Shown: positions 1-9,588, numbered from the stretch's first letter. The stretch is 64,000 bases of DNA from Ktedonospora formicarum (GCF_016587355.1 NZ_BNJF01000004.1:248001-312000), one strand, 5' to 3'. Translations and numbers: made by a program. Notes: generated from the letters alone by a model not told the origin.

Positions 1-354
1 CTGATCTGGGATAATGCGTCCTGGCATGTGAGCAAGATGGTACGCACTTGGATCAGAGAGCACAATCAGCACGTCAAAGCCTCGGAAAGCGGTGTACGGA
101 TTTTGCCCTTCTTGTTGCCTAAGCAAAGCCCCTGGCTCAACCCGATTGAACCCAAGTGGGTCCACGGCAAGCGCAATGTGGTCGAACGTGATGGCTTGCT
201 TTCGGCACATCAATTGGCAAGCCGCGTTTGTGCGTATTATGGGTGCACATATGGGCCTATTAGGCCCGCGCGAGAAATTTACAACGCTAAGCCTTTAAAA
301 GAGTCCAGAGGCGGGCAGAAGCCGGCTCTTCATGGTTTTGAGAGAGAGCGGTGA
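1..354 (+). CDS. IS630-family transposase, C-terminal part (cut by window edge)
   Basis: The frame is open from base 1 and reads LIWDNASWH, the second-Asp motif of the IS630/Tc1 DDE catalytic domain. About 40 residues later comes LLPKQSPWLNPIEPKW, the hallmark stretch before the third acidic residue. The N-terminal helix-turn-helix and the first catalytic Asp lie outside the window. The tail after residue ~90 (GGQKPALHGFERER) is not conserved in the family and may be the natural end or a junction. No terminal inverted repeat is recognisable downstream. Confidence 0.85.
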   Translation: MIWDNASWHVSKMVRTWIREHNQHVKASESGVRILPFLLPKQSPWLNPIEPKWVHGKRNVVERDGLLSAHQLASRVCAYYGCTYGPIRPAREIYNAKPLKESRGGQKPALHGFERER

Positions 355-439
355 TGAGATGAAGCTCTTGAGTGGGAGGAGCGCTTGGGAGGGCTCCTCC
401 CACTCATAGGAGAGGGATCTGCGAGCCAGAATGCCCGTT

Positions 440-888
440 CTACTCCTTCTCCCAAGTTAAGGGCAACGTCTTTACCCCAAAAGCGGATATGCTCTTGAGC
501 ATAGACAGTGGCACATCGGGCACGTGCCAGGAGTCATGCAGGCGGTCGAGCAGCGCGTTCAGCGCAATCTTCGCCTCCAAACGCGTCAGGGGAGCACTCA
601 GACAGAAGTGGATGCCGCATCCGAAGCCCAGGTGCCGATTGGGCACACGCTCGATCATGAACTGATCGGCATCGGGGAACTGGGCCTCATCCCGATTGGC
701 CGAGGCGATCCAGGCAAAGAGTACCTAACCAGCTTCTCTGCGCTGATCGCCAATCGTCGTCTCGGTCACAACCCAGCGCACCATGAGTTTGACTGGCGCG
801 TAGGAGCGCAGTGCCTCTTTAAGTGCTCTCGGTACCAGGTCGCGATGGGCACGCAGACGTTCACCGCTTTTCAATTCCCCATCCTTTC
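440..888 (-). pseudogene. Cytochrome P450 C-terminal remnant
   Basis: The minus strand encodes the haem-binding loop HLGFGCGIHFCLSAPL followed by TRLEAKIALNALLDRL, typical of bacterial CYP enzymes. Upstream in the same frame are LKEALRSYAPV (the ExxR helix region) and WIASANRDEAQFPDADQF. Between them an in-frame TAG sits where Gln is usual, in the stretch reading EAG-stop-VLFAW. Another stop lies at the 5' side near 885, and the N-terminal two thirds (I-helix, substrate pocket) are absent. The remnant is inactive and shows no link to neighbouring genes. Confidence 0.85.
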
Positions 889-957
889 ACCTGTTCGTGG
901 GGTCCTCCCTCCCGAAAAAGGAACCCGGGGAATGAAGTCGGTCACGTGCAGTATCTG

Positions 958-2193
958 TTATCCCAGGCAGGCCACGACCGCCGCAGCCAGGTCCGACGCC
1001 CGTGGTTCGCCAATGCGGAATGACCACAGATTCATGATGTAGCTGAAGCCAACGCCAGCATCGGGGTCGCCGAAGGCAATCGATCCGCCGGAGCCGGGAT
1101 GCCCGAATGAGGCTGGCCCTACCATGGGCATCGGCGGACAGGACCGCCAGAACCCGAGCGACATGTAGAAGGAGCGCTCAGCCGGAAGATTGAGTCCCGC
1201 CGGAAGCCCGTTCATCCGCGTCTTGTCAGTCTGGACGACGGTCATCCTCTCGACCGTCGCCGGATCGAGCAGCCGCACGCCATCAACCTCGCTCACCGTG
1301 GCCGCGTACATCCGTGCCAGAGATCGAGCGTCAGCGTACATGTTGCAACAGGGGAACTCAGCAGCGCGCCAGGCACGCGTGTTCATATAACCGGTGCTGG
1401 GGTCCATCGCGCCTCCGAGGAGGCCGGCGCGGGTTTGTACGGAGTCCGGGCCCCACATGGAGTTCACCCAGGCGACGACCGTCTCCCTATCGAGGCCGAA
1501 GTTCTCGGTCATCCCATCGATCATCTCCTCCAACGTGAACGGAGCAGCGTACTCGACCCGCGCCACCTTTCCCTCTTGCTCCTCGGGCAGCCCGATCCAT
1601 GCATTCAACCCAAGCGGGGCCGCGACCTCGTCGGCGAAGAAGGTGCCAAGCGATTTGCCGGCGATCCGGCGCACGACCTCCCCGACCAGGAACCCGAAAG
1701 TCGCGGCGTGGTAGACGTGCTCGGCGCCCGGCTTCCACAGCGGCTTCTGCGCCTCCAGGGCCCGGATGACTGGATGCCACTCGCAGGCTTCCTCGAACGT
1801 CAGCGGTCCATCGATGAATGGCAGGCCGGCCTGGTGTGAAAGCAGCCAGCGCACCGTGATCTGTTCCTTACCGGCAGCGCCGAACTCGGGCCAGTATTTG
1901 ACCACCGGAGCGTCCAGATCGAGCAAGCCGCGCTGCACCAGCAAATGCGCGCAGATCGCGGCCGCGCCTTTGGTCGTGGATGCGACGGCGACGATGGTAT
2001 CCTTGTCCCACGTCCGGTTCGCCTCGCGATCTGCGAGGCCACCCCACAGATCGACGACGGGGCGACCTCCAACGTAGACGCTGCACGCCGCTCCGATCTC
2101 GCCGGGGTTCCCTTCAAAGTTCGCACGGAAGACATCGGCAACCTTCCCCCAACCGTCCTCGACGTGTCCCTGTATTAATGTTCTGCTTGCCAT
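958..2193 (-). CDS. Beta-lactamase-family serine hydrolase (class C/esterase EstB type)
   Basis: This 411-residue protein has the SxxK nucleophile motif S72-T-T-K75 in VAVASTTKGAAA and the long alpha/beta fold segments of the class C beta-lactamase/DD-peptidase/esterase superfamily (PF00144). GFSYIMNLW near the C terminus corresponds to the last core strand. There is no signal peptide, so it is probably a cytoplasmic esterase or amidase rather than an antibiotic-resistance enzyme; the substrate cannot be told. The ATG at 2193 begins 18 bp inside the ABC-ATPase stump. Local GC is clearly higher than in the flanks, suggesting separate acquisition and a junction near 2190. Confidence 0.85.
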   Translation of the reverse strand: MASRTLIQGHVEDGWGKVADVFRANFEGNPGEIGAACSVYVGGRPVVDLWGGLADREANRTWDKDTIVAVASTTKGAAAICAHLLVQRGLLDLDAPVVKYWPEFGAAGKEQITVRWLLSHQAGLPFIDGPLTFEEACEWHPVIRALEAQKPLWKPGAEHVYHAATFGFLVGEVVRRIAGKSLGTFFADEVAAPLGLNAWIGLPEEQEGKVARVEYAAPFTLEEMIDGMTENFGLDRETVVAWVNSMWGPDSVQTRAGLLGGAMDPSTGYMNTRAWRAAEFPCCNMYADARSLARMYAATVSEVDGVRLLDPATVERMTVVQTDKTRMNGLPAGLNLPAERSFYMSLGFWRSCPPMPMVGPASFGHPGSGGSIAFGDPDAGVGFSYIMNLWSFRIGEPRASDLAAAVVACLG

Positions 2194-2378
2194 AATGTAC
2201 CGCCTTTCCGAGAAAATCTGCGTTTAAGTAGTTTGACTATCGTTGTCTTGCCCGTACCATTGCTGCTCGGCAGGGCACCATTTGTGCCTTGCTCCACGGT
2301 GAAATTCACTCCTTTTATGGTAGTGGGCTTCTTTCGTGATTTTGTAAGATCTTTTACCTGAATAGAAGTGCTTTGCAC
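2175..2378 (-). pseudogene. ABC transporter ATPase, N-terminal stump
   Basis: The first residues, MQSTSIQVKDLTKS, and a degenerate Walker A (NGTGKTTIVKLL) identify the start of an ABC ATPase of the drug-export (DrrA/CcmA-like) type. The usual GPNGAGKTT is altered and two residues displaced. The frame ends after 67 residues, so the Q-loop, signature motif, Walker B and H-loop are missing. It starts 13 bp after the pentapeptide gene on the same strand. This suggests an original operon PadR regulator - pentapeptide protein - ABC ATPase - permease whose 3' part was replaced by the serine hydrolase. Confidence 0.7.
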
Positions 2379-2391
2379 AATATTCCTATGC

Positions 2392-3255
2392 TTATAAAAC
2401 AGTTACCTTCGATACATCAGCTCCCATGCCTTTGAGTGCGGCATACGTGAGCTTATCCATCATCGCGCCGTCAAAGTGAATGGATTGTACAGCACGCTTG
2501 CCGCTCGACCAGAGTGACGCAAAGCGGAAAGACACCTGTTTAAGGATCGCGCCCTGAAACGACACATCCTTCAGTGTTGTCTGGTCAAACCTGACACCGA
2601 GAAAGGTCTGCCCATCAAATCGCAGTTCGCGCAGGTCGGAACATGAGAAGTCCACGCCGAGAAAGGTACAGCGCTCAAAGGTGGTTTTTCGCAGGTCGGT
2701 CGCAGTAAATTTGACATCATTCAACTTGACGCCGATGAATTGTGCTCCGTCCAGCCCCGACGCACTGAAGTTGGTGCGAACAAGGATTGATTCGCGGAAG
2801 CTTGTACTCACAAGATCATTTGCGGAAAAGTTACAGTCTGTCAGATTTGCGCGGTCAAAAGTGGCCTCACGTACATCACTGCCTGAAAACGAGCTGCCAG
2901 TCAGGTCTGCGTCCGTAAAGTCCGAGCCCCGCAACGCGCTCCCTTGAAAATTTCCTTTTTGCGCGATCACGCCCACAAAGTCGCTCTTTGGCAAATTGCT
3001 CCCGCTAAAATCTATCAATACCTGCCGCTCCAGCGCGTGGGAGAGGTTAGCAACTTCCCGCGCGATTTGCTCAATGTCGCCGATGCTCTCAATGGTCATG
3101 GTCAAGGCGGTTTCATCATCCTTGCCCTCGGCTTTGAGTTCACGGAAGCGCTCCTGCGCGTTGGAGAGCAGGTCCGTCTTTAATTCGGCGGCGCTTTTGA
3201 CTCCCTCGCAGGGAGCAAACACGTCGTTGATATAGGTGGTCAATTTCTCATTCAT
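2392..3255 (-). CDS. Pentapeptide-repeat protein with N-terminal helical domain
   Basis: A 287-residue protein. Residues 1-75 resemble the short helical domain found in DUF1700/permease-prefix proteins (MNEKLTTYINDVFAPCEGV...). From about residue 80 to 250 it shows A(D/N)Lxx-type pentapeptide repeats such as SDFTDADLTGSSFSGSD, which fold as a right-handed quadrilateral beta-helix. Such proteins often sit between a PadR repressor and an ABC exporter, and remnants of both flank it here. The function is unknown; in related settings it is proposed to act in membrane-stress or drug responses. The start codon ATG at 3255 has AAAGGAAAGG upstream. Confidence 0.75.
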   Translation of the reverse strand: MNEKLTTYINDVFAPCEGVKSAAELKTDLLSNAQERFRELKAEGKDDETALTMTIESIGDIEQIAREVANLSHALERQVLIDFSGSNLPKSDFVGVIAQKGNFQGSALRGSDFTDADLTGSSFSGSDVREATFDRANLTDCNFSANDLVSTSFRESILVRTNFSASGLDGAQFIGVKLNDVKFTATDLRKTTFERCTFLGVDFSCSDLRELRFDGQTFLGVRFDQTTLKDVSFQGAILKQVSFRFASLWSSGKRAVQSIHFDGAMMDKLTYAALKGMGADVSKVTVL

Positions 3256-3270
3256 ACCAGTACCTTTCCT

Positions 3271-3372
3271 TTATAAGAGGCTATCCAGCAAGCGCCTGAC
3301 ATACTCCCAGTCGCTTTTGTTGCGCTCGTACCAGGTAGCGATGTGTGCTTGGTGTGTATGAAAGAAGTATAG
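3271..3372 (-). pseudogene. PadR-family regulator, C-terminal remnant
   Basis: The minus strand reads HIATWYERNKSDWEYVRRL and stops with TAA at 3271-3273. The NxxDWEYVxRLL motif is typical of the last helix of PadR regulators. The reading frame cannot be followed upstream past about 3372, so the winged-helix domain has been lost. It ends 15 bp before the pentapeptide gene, matching the common PadR/pentapeptide/ABC operon order. It was too short to be seen as an ORF. Confidence 0.6.
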
Positions 3373-3459
3373 AGCTTGTGAGGGGATGGCTCATCCTCAT
3401 ATAGAGTGATTGAGCGGGTGATCTTTGAACGCATGCCGGAAAAGGTTACACGGCTCTCG

Positions 3460-6400
3460 CTAGAGGAGGTCCAGGCGACGCGCAGCCTCATTCGCTTCCC
3501 AGCGACTTTTGACGTTCAGTTTGCGGTAGATACTCTGCACCTGTGTTTTGACGGTGTTGATTGAGACCATCAGGGTTGCCGCAATCTCCAGGTTGGTGCG
3601 GCCTCGGACCAGCAAGCGAAGCACACGCTGCTCGGCTTCTGTCAGGGGCTCCAGCAACAACGACGAACCTGCGTGAGCGGGCACCGCTGACACTCCTGAT
3701 CTACTGACAAAGGCGAGTAGCAAACTCCGCGTAAACTGAATGGACGGTTCTTCGCGAAAATCAAGCAACAGTGTCCGCAGCAGGGTGGCAAGCGGCTCCC
3801 CTTTCTCCAGGAAGATGCGCTGAAAACCCTCTGGCTGAGCAAGGCGTAAGGCCTCTTTGAGCGCCTGCGCGGCCTGAACAGGCTGCGCGCTGGCTGCGTA
3901 GGCGAGTGACCGGAGGGTGGAAATCTCTACCTCGCTCCGCAGACGCCGAAAGCTCCGCGCCTCTTCCTGCCAATTGTCCAGAAGGTGGAGCGCCCCCGTC
4001 ATTTCACCTCGCACAATCAGGATGCGAGCGCGCAACAAATCCTCCTGTTCTTGCAGCATGGCAATGGGCGCGTCGCCGAGAGGGTTCGCGGTCGCCTGCC
4101 AATCCTCAACTGTTGGCAGAACGCCAGAGGCGAGGGCAAGTTGCGCCTGTTGCATCAGAACCAGGCGAGCATAGAGGGGGTACTGGCGCTCCTGCGCGAA
4201 AGCCAGCAGGTGTTGTAATGCCTGCTGCGCCTGCGCATACTCCCCTCGGGCCTCTTGCACACGGGCCAGGAGCAGCAAAGCCGGGAAGCGATGCGCCATC
4301 TCTACAACATGTTTCCCCAATTCATCACGGTGCGTGTTTCCCAACTCAAGCACCCGCGCGAGGTTCTGCTCGACTTCCGCCAGGTGGTTCCACTCATACG
4401 CAATCTGCGCCAGGCCAAACAGGGCCATCATCTGCTCGACCGGGTTCTCTGGCGCAAGCGCGAGCAACTGCTGGAAGAATCGGTCTGCCTGGTGCAGCCT
4501 GCCCTGCTGGAGCGCTATTTCGCCCAACATGTACGTGGTTCCATGCAGATTATAGCCAGGCACCTGGAACGTCTCATATTCTTGCTGCCCCTCCAGGATC
4601 AACCGCCGAGCCTCCTCCAGTCGCCCTTTCTGCATCTCGCTCGTGACGACGATTAGAATGCTAGCCCCTCGCCAGAGCATCGGCGACTCCGGCGGGAGCG
4701 TGAGCGCGCGCTGGGCAATGCTCAGTGCCAGGGGGAAGTCTCCCTGCCAGCGCACAACCTCGGCATGACAGGAGAGCGCTTCGCCCAGTTTTCCCCACGC
4801 CTCCTCCCGCTCATAGGTGCGTTCAGCGCTCTTCAATGGCTCCTCGATAAGGCCCAGCGTGCCTGGTGAACTGGGGTCAAGGGTCAACAGGAGCGCAGTG
4901 GCGTAGTGGACGCACAGGTCCGGGTGGGCTTCTAAGACCTGCTCAGGGATCAACTCCAGCCAGCGCAGCAGCGTGACGCGTTCCTGGAGGGCTGGCTGTT
5001 TTTGGATCGTGAGCATGCGTTCCATCAGGGTTGCCGCCCGCTCCCACGCCTCCGCCGAAAGCAGGGCTTCAATCCCCTCGGCGAACATCTTTTCCTGCCC
5101 ATACCAGTCGCTGGCCCGACTCAGGCACTGCCGCATTGCTTCTTCACCGAGCCTCTTGTGGGCCTGTGCTTGAAGCGCTTCGGCAAAAAGGGCGTGATAG
5201 CGATACCACGGAGGCTCGCCCCCCAGCGCTTGCAGGAAGAGGCCGGAGCGTTCCATCTCCCGGAGCGTCTGCTCACTGTTTCGAGCTCCTGTGACCGCAT
5301 CGCACAGTGAGGCCGTGACGCGCCCAAGCAGGCTGGTTTGCAACAGGAAGTTTTGCTGTTCTTCAGGTAGCGAGGAGAGCACTTCGAGAGCAAAATAGTC
5401 AAGCAGGTAGCGATGACTGCCACCAAATTCGGCAAGCACTTGTTCAATCTCTTGCCGCTCGCTTTTCCCCTGGAGAGCCAGGGCCAGGAGACGTAAGCCT
5501 GTCGGCCAGCCTTCGAGACGTGCTTCGAGCGTCTGACGCTGCTCTGTTGAGAGTGGAACGGGCAAGGCCTGTTGGAGGAACGCGCCCACTTCCTCCAGCG
5601 AAAAACGCAGATCGGCGGCCCCAATCTCCTGGAGATCGCCACGGGCACGCCAGCGAGCCAGCGGCAGGGCGGGCTCGTGCCTGCTGAGGATGACCAGGTG
5701 GAGCGTCGGAGGAAGATGGTCGACGAGATACGTCAACGACTCATGGATCTGCGAAGAGGTGATGACATGATAATCGTCAAGGATGAGCAGCAAGCGCGAG
5801 CCGTGCCGAGCAGCGTCATTCAGGAAGGAGGTGAGAATCTGTTTAAGGACCAGTTGTGGAAACAGGGACCGGTGGGTTGCAAGAAGCGTGAGCGCCTCCT
5901 GACCTGGCTTGCTCTCAAAGTGCTCGCAGGCGGTCAACACATAGTGCCAGAAGCGGATCGGATCATCATCCTCTGGATCAAGGGACAGCCATGCTGCTTG
6001 CGTGTCCTGACCCTGCACTTCGATCCATTGACGAACCAGGGTGGTTTTGCCAGAACCTGCTGGGGCCAGCACCAGGGTCAGCTTGTCCTGGCCGCCTGTC
6101 TTCAGGCGCTCCAGCAGATGCTCTCGCGAGACACACCACGCGGGTAAACGCGGCGGGCGCAATTTCGGGAGCAGGAGGGAGACGTGCTGCACCTGTTCCG
6201 GACGCGGAGAAAGAGGTGCAGAGGTCTCCCTCTCTGGCTGCATTGGGGGGGGACAGAGCACTCAGGGGTACCTCCCAACGGTGATTCTGTCTTCTGGAAC
6301 GGTTTTCCCTGGGTGAGTCCCGCTGCAACCTCTTCTAAACGTGCAAACGTCAGCTTTGTCGTGTGTCCGAGATAGCGTTTGTCTGTCCGCTTGCCCGTCG

Positions 6401-6617
6401 TGTGGTAGGCATACCAGTACTGTCCTCCGCGTGGCCGAGCCTCTTTGTATACATTGAGGCGCCCTGCTCGTCCCTGGAAGGCGAAGGAGTCGTGGCCGAG
6501 AAGCCAGGCCTGCCATGCTTCTTCATCTCCTGGGACAAAGACCTGGTTAGGGGAAACCAGTTCATACCATGCGTGATCCTGGGACCAGCTGATCGTGTGA
6601 AGAGGTGTCCTGGGCAT
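3460..6617 (-). pseudogene. MalT/LuxR-type ATP-dependent transcriptional regulator, split by a frameshift at a C8 run
   Basis: Translation from ATG 6617 (ribosome site AAGGAGAAAAAGG) gives an N-terminal domain with YWYAYHTTGKRTDKRYLG, resembling a small DNA-binding arm domain. The frame then changes at eight C residues (6245-6252). The remaining ~930 residues run LLLPKLRPPRLPAWCVSR, Walker A APAGSGKTTLV, a long TPR-like helical region, and a C-terminal LuxR HTH (LTEAEQRVLRLL...TNLEIAATLMVSINTVKTQV). This is the STAND/MalT architecture, in which an inducer-bound ATPase oligomer activates transcription. The 933-residue part could start by itself at 6261, but that start has no ribosome site. A sequencing error or phase-variable slippage would restore one protein of ~1050 residues. 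The target genes are unknown. Confidence 0.85.
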
Positions 6618-6802
6618 TGACCTTTTTCTCCTTTCCTCCGTTCTTCCCAACACTGTATACGTCCCTCCCAACACGTCATAGTATAGCAAGGAAAAAATCG
6701 GAAGGCAAATGTCCTGCCCCCACCGTTTTGGGCAAGATGGTCCATCTCCCTTCTGCCTGGGCTCAAGGAGAAAGATAAAGAATGACGCTGCCGAGAACTT
6801 TC

Positions 6803-6897
6803 CTTATCAGCACCGTGAATCCCCAAAAAGAGGTCCACGATGCCGATAAGGTGTTGCGTTTCCCGGTGGTTTCTGGTAGATTCTCGGTGCCGATAAG
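6803..6897. repeat. Inverted 19-mer pair with a third direct copy, upstream of the integrase remnant
   Basis: CTTATCAGCACCGTGAATC (6803-6821) is repeated in inverted orientation at 6879-6897 with two mismatches. A shorter direct copy, GATGCCGATAAG, begins at 6839. The cluster lies directly in front of a tyrosine recombinase gene, the usual place for its core and arm sites. It could be an attachment site, but this is inferred from position only. Confidence 0.45.
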
Positions 6898-6953
6898 ATG
6901 CACGTGTCTGGAATACTGCCGTCAACGGCCCAATGCAGCACCAGAGGAGCAGT

Positions 6954-7450
6954 ATGTTCGATCCCATTCTGGAACAGTATGTGCGTCTTTAACGCCCGCA
7001 GGGAAGGCCCCCACCACCCAACGCGCAATTCGCTCCGATCTCTTGCAGTTTTGCACCTGGTGGGAGCATATGTCCCAGCGACCATTCGACCTGACACAGG
7101 TGGTTGAGAGGGATCTGCGCGCGTGGAAAGCCTTTCGCCAACAAGACGAGGGAGCAGCCCCCGCAACGATTAATCGCGGGCTTTCGACGTTGCGCTGCGT
7201 CTGTTCCTGGCCAGTTGAACAGCGACTGCTCACCGAGAATCCCACCAAGGAGATCCCTGACATTCCCTCGACGCCTGTCTCGCCGCGCTCGCTGCCTGAT
7301 CAGGCTGTCGATGCCCTGCTGCGTACCGCCCGTGGCTCTCTTGATCTCCGGTTACGCCTGCGGGATGAGGCCTTGCTCGTTCTGCTGATCTATGCGGGCG
7401 TGCGCATCCAAGAAGCCTATGATCGTCTGCAAATCAGGAAAATACTGTAA
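6954..7450 (+). pseudogene. Tyrosine recombinase/integrase remnant
   Basis: The likely start is ATG 6954 with GAGGAG just upstream, reading MFDPILEQYVRL and then TAA at 6990. One base over, the frame continues APTTQRAIRSDLLQFCTWWEHM and PATINRGLSTLRCVCSW, a SAM-like core-binding domain. LLVLLIYAGVRIQEA is the first catalytic-Arg box. The protein ends nine residues later, so the HxxR box and the catalytic Tyr are missing. It therefore carries a frameshift at the front and a truncation at the back and cannot recombine DNA. Confidence 0.7.
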
Positions 7451-7554
7451 TCGTTGATAGACCTTGAGTAAATCCTAGCATGAAACGGCTCGTGGCCCCG
7501 GTCAGGCAAAGCCCATGATGCGACTGAAAACAGATTTCACATCATCGATGATTT

Positions 7555-8034
7555 CTATTTTTCCAGGTAGCGCCGAAATTGGACACGATTGCTGCCCAAT
7601 CCGTCATAGTTTGTGGTTACTGCGATCCCATCAACTTCCGCGTCCCCTGGCAGAATCTCGAAGCCCATGCTGGTGTGGAACTCAATTGATCCTCTATTTA
7701 CTGGAGAGGTGATAGCGTGCACTTCGGTGCAATCAAGCTGGCGTACAGTTTCAAAGAAATGTTCGTAGAGGCTGCGACCAACACCTTTGCCTCGTGCGCC
7801 AGGATGCACACCGACAAAATGAATATATGCCTCCGCTGGTGTTGTCTGAGAACGGAAGCCTACCAGAAAAGCCTGAAGCTTTCCATCCTCCTCAATCACA
7901 AAGCTTGTTGGCTGGAAATGCTCGAAGAAGAGCCGCGGAAGAAGGCCTGCCATTGGCCGCCCTCCCCACCATTCGTCTACTACTCGAATAATTGTGCTGC
8001 GATCTTTTACTTCTAAATGGCGTAAAATACTCAT
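7555..8034 (-). CDS. GNAT-family N-acetyltransferase
   Basis: About 159 residues from ATG 8034 (AAAGGA 12 nt upstream; an in-frame ATG at 8046 is the alternative). VGVHPGARGKGVGRSLYEHFF is the acetyl-CoA pyrophosphate-binding motif A (Q/RxxGxG/A), preceded by the beta4 strand AEAYIHF and followed by NRGSIEFHTSMGFE, the usual motif B. The acceptor substrate cannot be inferred. The gene stands alone, facing the MITE-like element on its 5' side. Confidence 0.85.
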   Translation of the reverse strand: MSILRHLEVKDRSTIIRVVDEWWGGRPMAGLLPRLFFEHFQPTSFVIEEDGKLQAFLVGFRSQTTPAEAYIHFVGVHPGARGKGVGRSLYEHFFETVRQLDCTEVHAITSPVNRGSIEFHTSMGFEILPGDAEVDGIAVTTNYDGLGSNRVQFRRYLEK

Positions 8035-8062
8035 GTTATGAACCATCCTTTCGAGAGGTATA

Positions 8063-8332
8063 GGTCTATCAGAGTTTTTCTAACGGAAAAGTATTATGTA
8101 CCATATAACTACATATGAGCTTTTGATAAATCGGCTCTAGAGGCCATTGCATACTGCTTGAAAATGTTTATTTCGTTGCATTAAGCCCGAAGTCTCATGA
8201 GACACTCGATATCTGACAAGACCTGCTAGCGAAGAGAGAAATCCAGTTTTTAAACGCAGAGAAGAAAAAACGGGTAAGCTCAGCCTCAGTCATATGGTTA
8301 ATACTTTTCCGTTAGAAAAACACTGATAGGCC
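8063..8332. mobile_element. MITE-like 270-bp element with 34-bp terminal inverted repeats
   Basis: 8063-8096 and 8299-8332 form an inverted repeat. The inner 30 nt (starting TATCAGAGTTTTTCTAACGG on the left) differ at only one position, and the outer part adds one more mismatch. The 200 bp between the arms contain no plausible gene. No clear target-site duplication is visible. The right arm lies about 12 bp from the last recognisable hemD codon, so insertion or deletion at this element probably removed the rest of hemD. Confidence 0.7.
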
Positions 8333-8344
8333 CAGTGTACGCAA

Positions 8345-8600
8345 GCGTTACATACAGATGGCGACACCATTCGCGCTGGTCAGAATCAGCCAATCATACG
8401 CCAGAGACGGCCCAGCGCCATATAGGCGGCGTCTAACTGGCGCCAGTCCTGCGGGGGGCAATGCGAATGGTAGGGAACTCGACAGGCAGCGCTCCCAGCG
8501 CACGCAGCCGGGCGCTAAAGGCGGAGGTCCGTTTGCGTGTACGCGTGACCAGAATACGCTTACCTTGTAAAGGGAGCGTGGATGCCTGCATTTCAGACAT
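8345..8600 (-). pseudogene. hemD: Uroporphyrinogen-III synthase (HemD), 5' remnant
   Basis: From ATG 8600, overlapping the hemC stop, the frame reads LQGKRILVTRTRKRTSAF then LRALGALPVEFPTIRIAP, the conserved HemD N terminus. A G6 run at 8455-8460 shifts the frame (PQDWRQLDAAYMAL continues in another frame). A second shift gives YDWLILTSANGVAIC, the conserved HemD core motif. The gene stops beside the MITE-like element, so the second domain is missing. HemD makes uroporphyrinogen III, so a working copy should exist elsewhere if this strain makes haem. Confidence 0.75.
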
Positions 8601-9588
8601 GTTGCTGCTCCTGCACGCGACTTCCATCAATCTCAGCTATAATAGCATACGCACCTTGCGCGAGCGCTTTCTCGGCCAGTTCAATACCCAAGCGCTCGGC
8701 ATTCTCAAGGATGCCATACTCATTCCAGCCCATCTCTTGCTGCACGAGAATACGTCGCTGCCCATCCAGGCTCGTTACCAGCCCGCGGAGCACCAGACGT
8801 TCATGGACGATATACGCGTGGGCCGCTACGGGAAGATAACACCCAGCGCCCAGACGACGCATAAACGTACGCTCGGCGCTGGTAGCTGCCTGTACATTCT
8901 TATCTTGCAAAGGAGCCAGCAGTTCACGGAAAGCTGGCTCATCCCGAATTTCCAGGCCCAATGCGCCCTGTCCTGGCGCGGGCAACATCTGAGCGACCGG
9001 GAAATAACTGAGCTTCCCTTCCAAGGTGGCTTGCAGGTTCAGGCGATGCAGCCCCGCAGCCGCCTGGATGATCGCGTCATACTCGCCAGCCTCAAACTTG
9101 CGCAGGCGTGTATCTACGTTCCCACGCAGCGAGAGGATCTCCGCATTTGGACAGAGATAACGAATCTGCGCCGTACGCCGCAGACTACAGGTGCCGATAC
9201 GAGGCGCGCGCCCAGGCGTTGTCCCTTCCAGAACGCCCTGAGCGGAAATACGCAGTGTCCCATTTGATACGAGCACATCACGCACATCTTCGCGCGGTCC
9301 TGGCGTGAGCACACAGAGCCCCTCGGGTTGCGCGGTTGGCAAGTCCTTCAGGCTATGCACCGCGATATCGATGCGCCGCTCTTGAAGCGCGTTCTCTATT
9401 TCAGTGACAAAGACACCATCGCCACCAATGCGCGAAACCGGCATACTTGTCACCCGATCGCCTATGGTGCGAATTTGCTCAATCGCGATTTCAACGTCCG
9501 GCCACTGCTGATGTATCTTCTCGATGATCGACTGGGTCTGTATCATGGCGAGCTTGCTGGCTCGTGTTCCTAGCGTGATTCGTTTCAT
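8593..9588 (-). CDS. hemC: Hydroxymethylbilane synthase (porphobilinogen deaminase)
   Basis: 331 residues from ATG 9588. RITLGTRASKLAMIQT is the N-terminal signature. HSLKDLPT and LRRTAQIRYL are substrate-binding segments, and LGAGCYLPVAAHA contains the Cys that carries the dipyrromethane cofactor. It polymerises four porphobilinogens to hydroxymethylbilane in tetrapyrrole synthesis. It lies between hemA, whose 3' end overlaps it by about 98 bp, and the hemD remnant, so the three form one transcription unit. Length and motifs are complete. Confidence 0.95.
   Translation of the reverse strand: MKRITLGTRASKLAMIQTQSIIEKIHQQWPDVEIAIEQIRTIGDRVTSMPVSRIGGDGVFVTEIENALQERRIDIAVHSLKDLPTAQPEGLCVLTPGPREDVRDVLVSNGTLRISAQGVLEGTTPGRAPRIGTCSLRRTAQIRYLCPNAEILSLRGNVDTRLRKFEAGEYDAIIQAAAGLHRLNLQATLEGKLSYFPVAQMLPAPGQGALGLEIRDEPAFRELLAPLQDKNVQAATSAERTFMRRLGAGCYLPVAAHAYIVHERLVLRGLVTSLDGQRRILVQQEMGWNEYGILENAERLGIELAEKALAQGAYAIIAEIDGSRVQEQQHV

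Noticed and set aside
524-1042. 172-codon plus-strand ORF
   Set aside because: Antisense to the P450 remnant and the end of the serine hydrolase, with no motif.
3906-4646. Long plus-strand ORFs inside the LuxR-type gene
   Set aside because: Shadows; the minus frame is a continuous MalT-like protein with Walker A and HTH.
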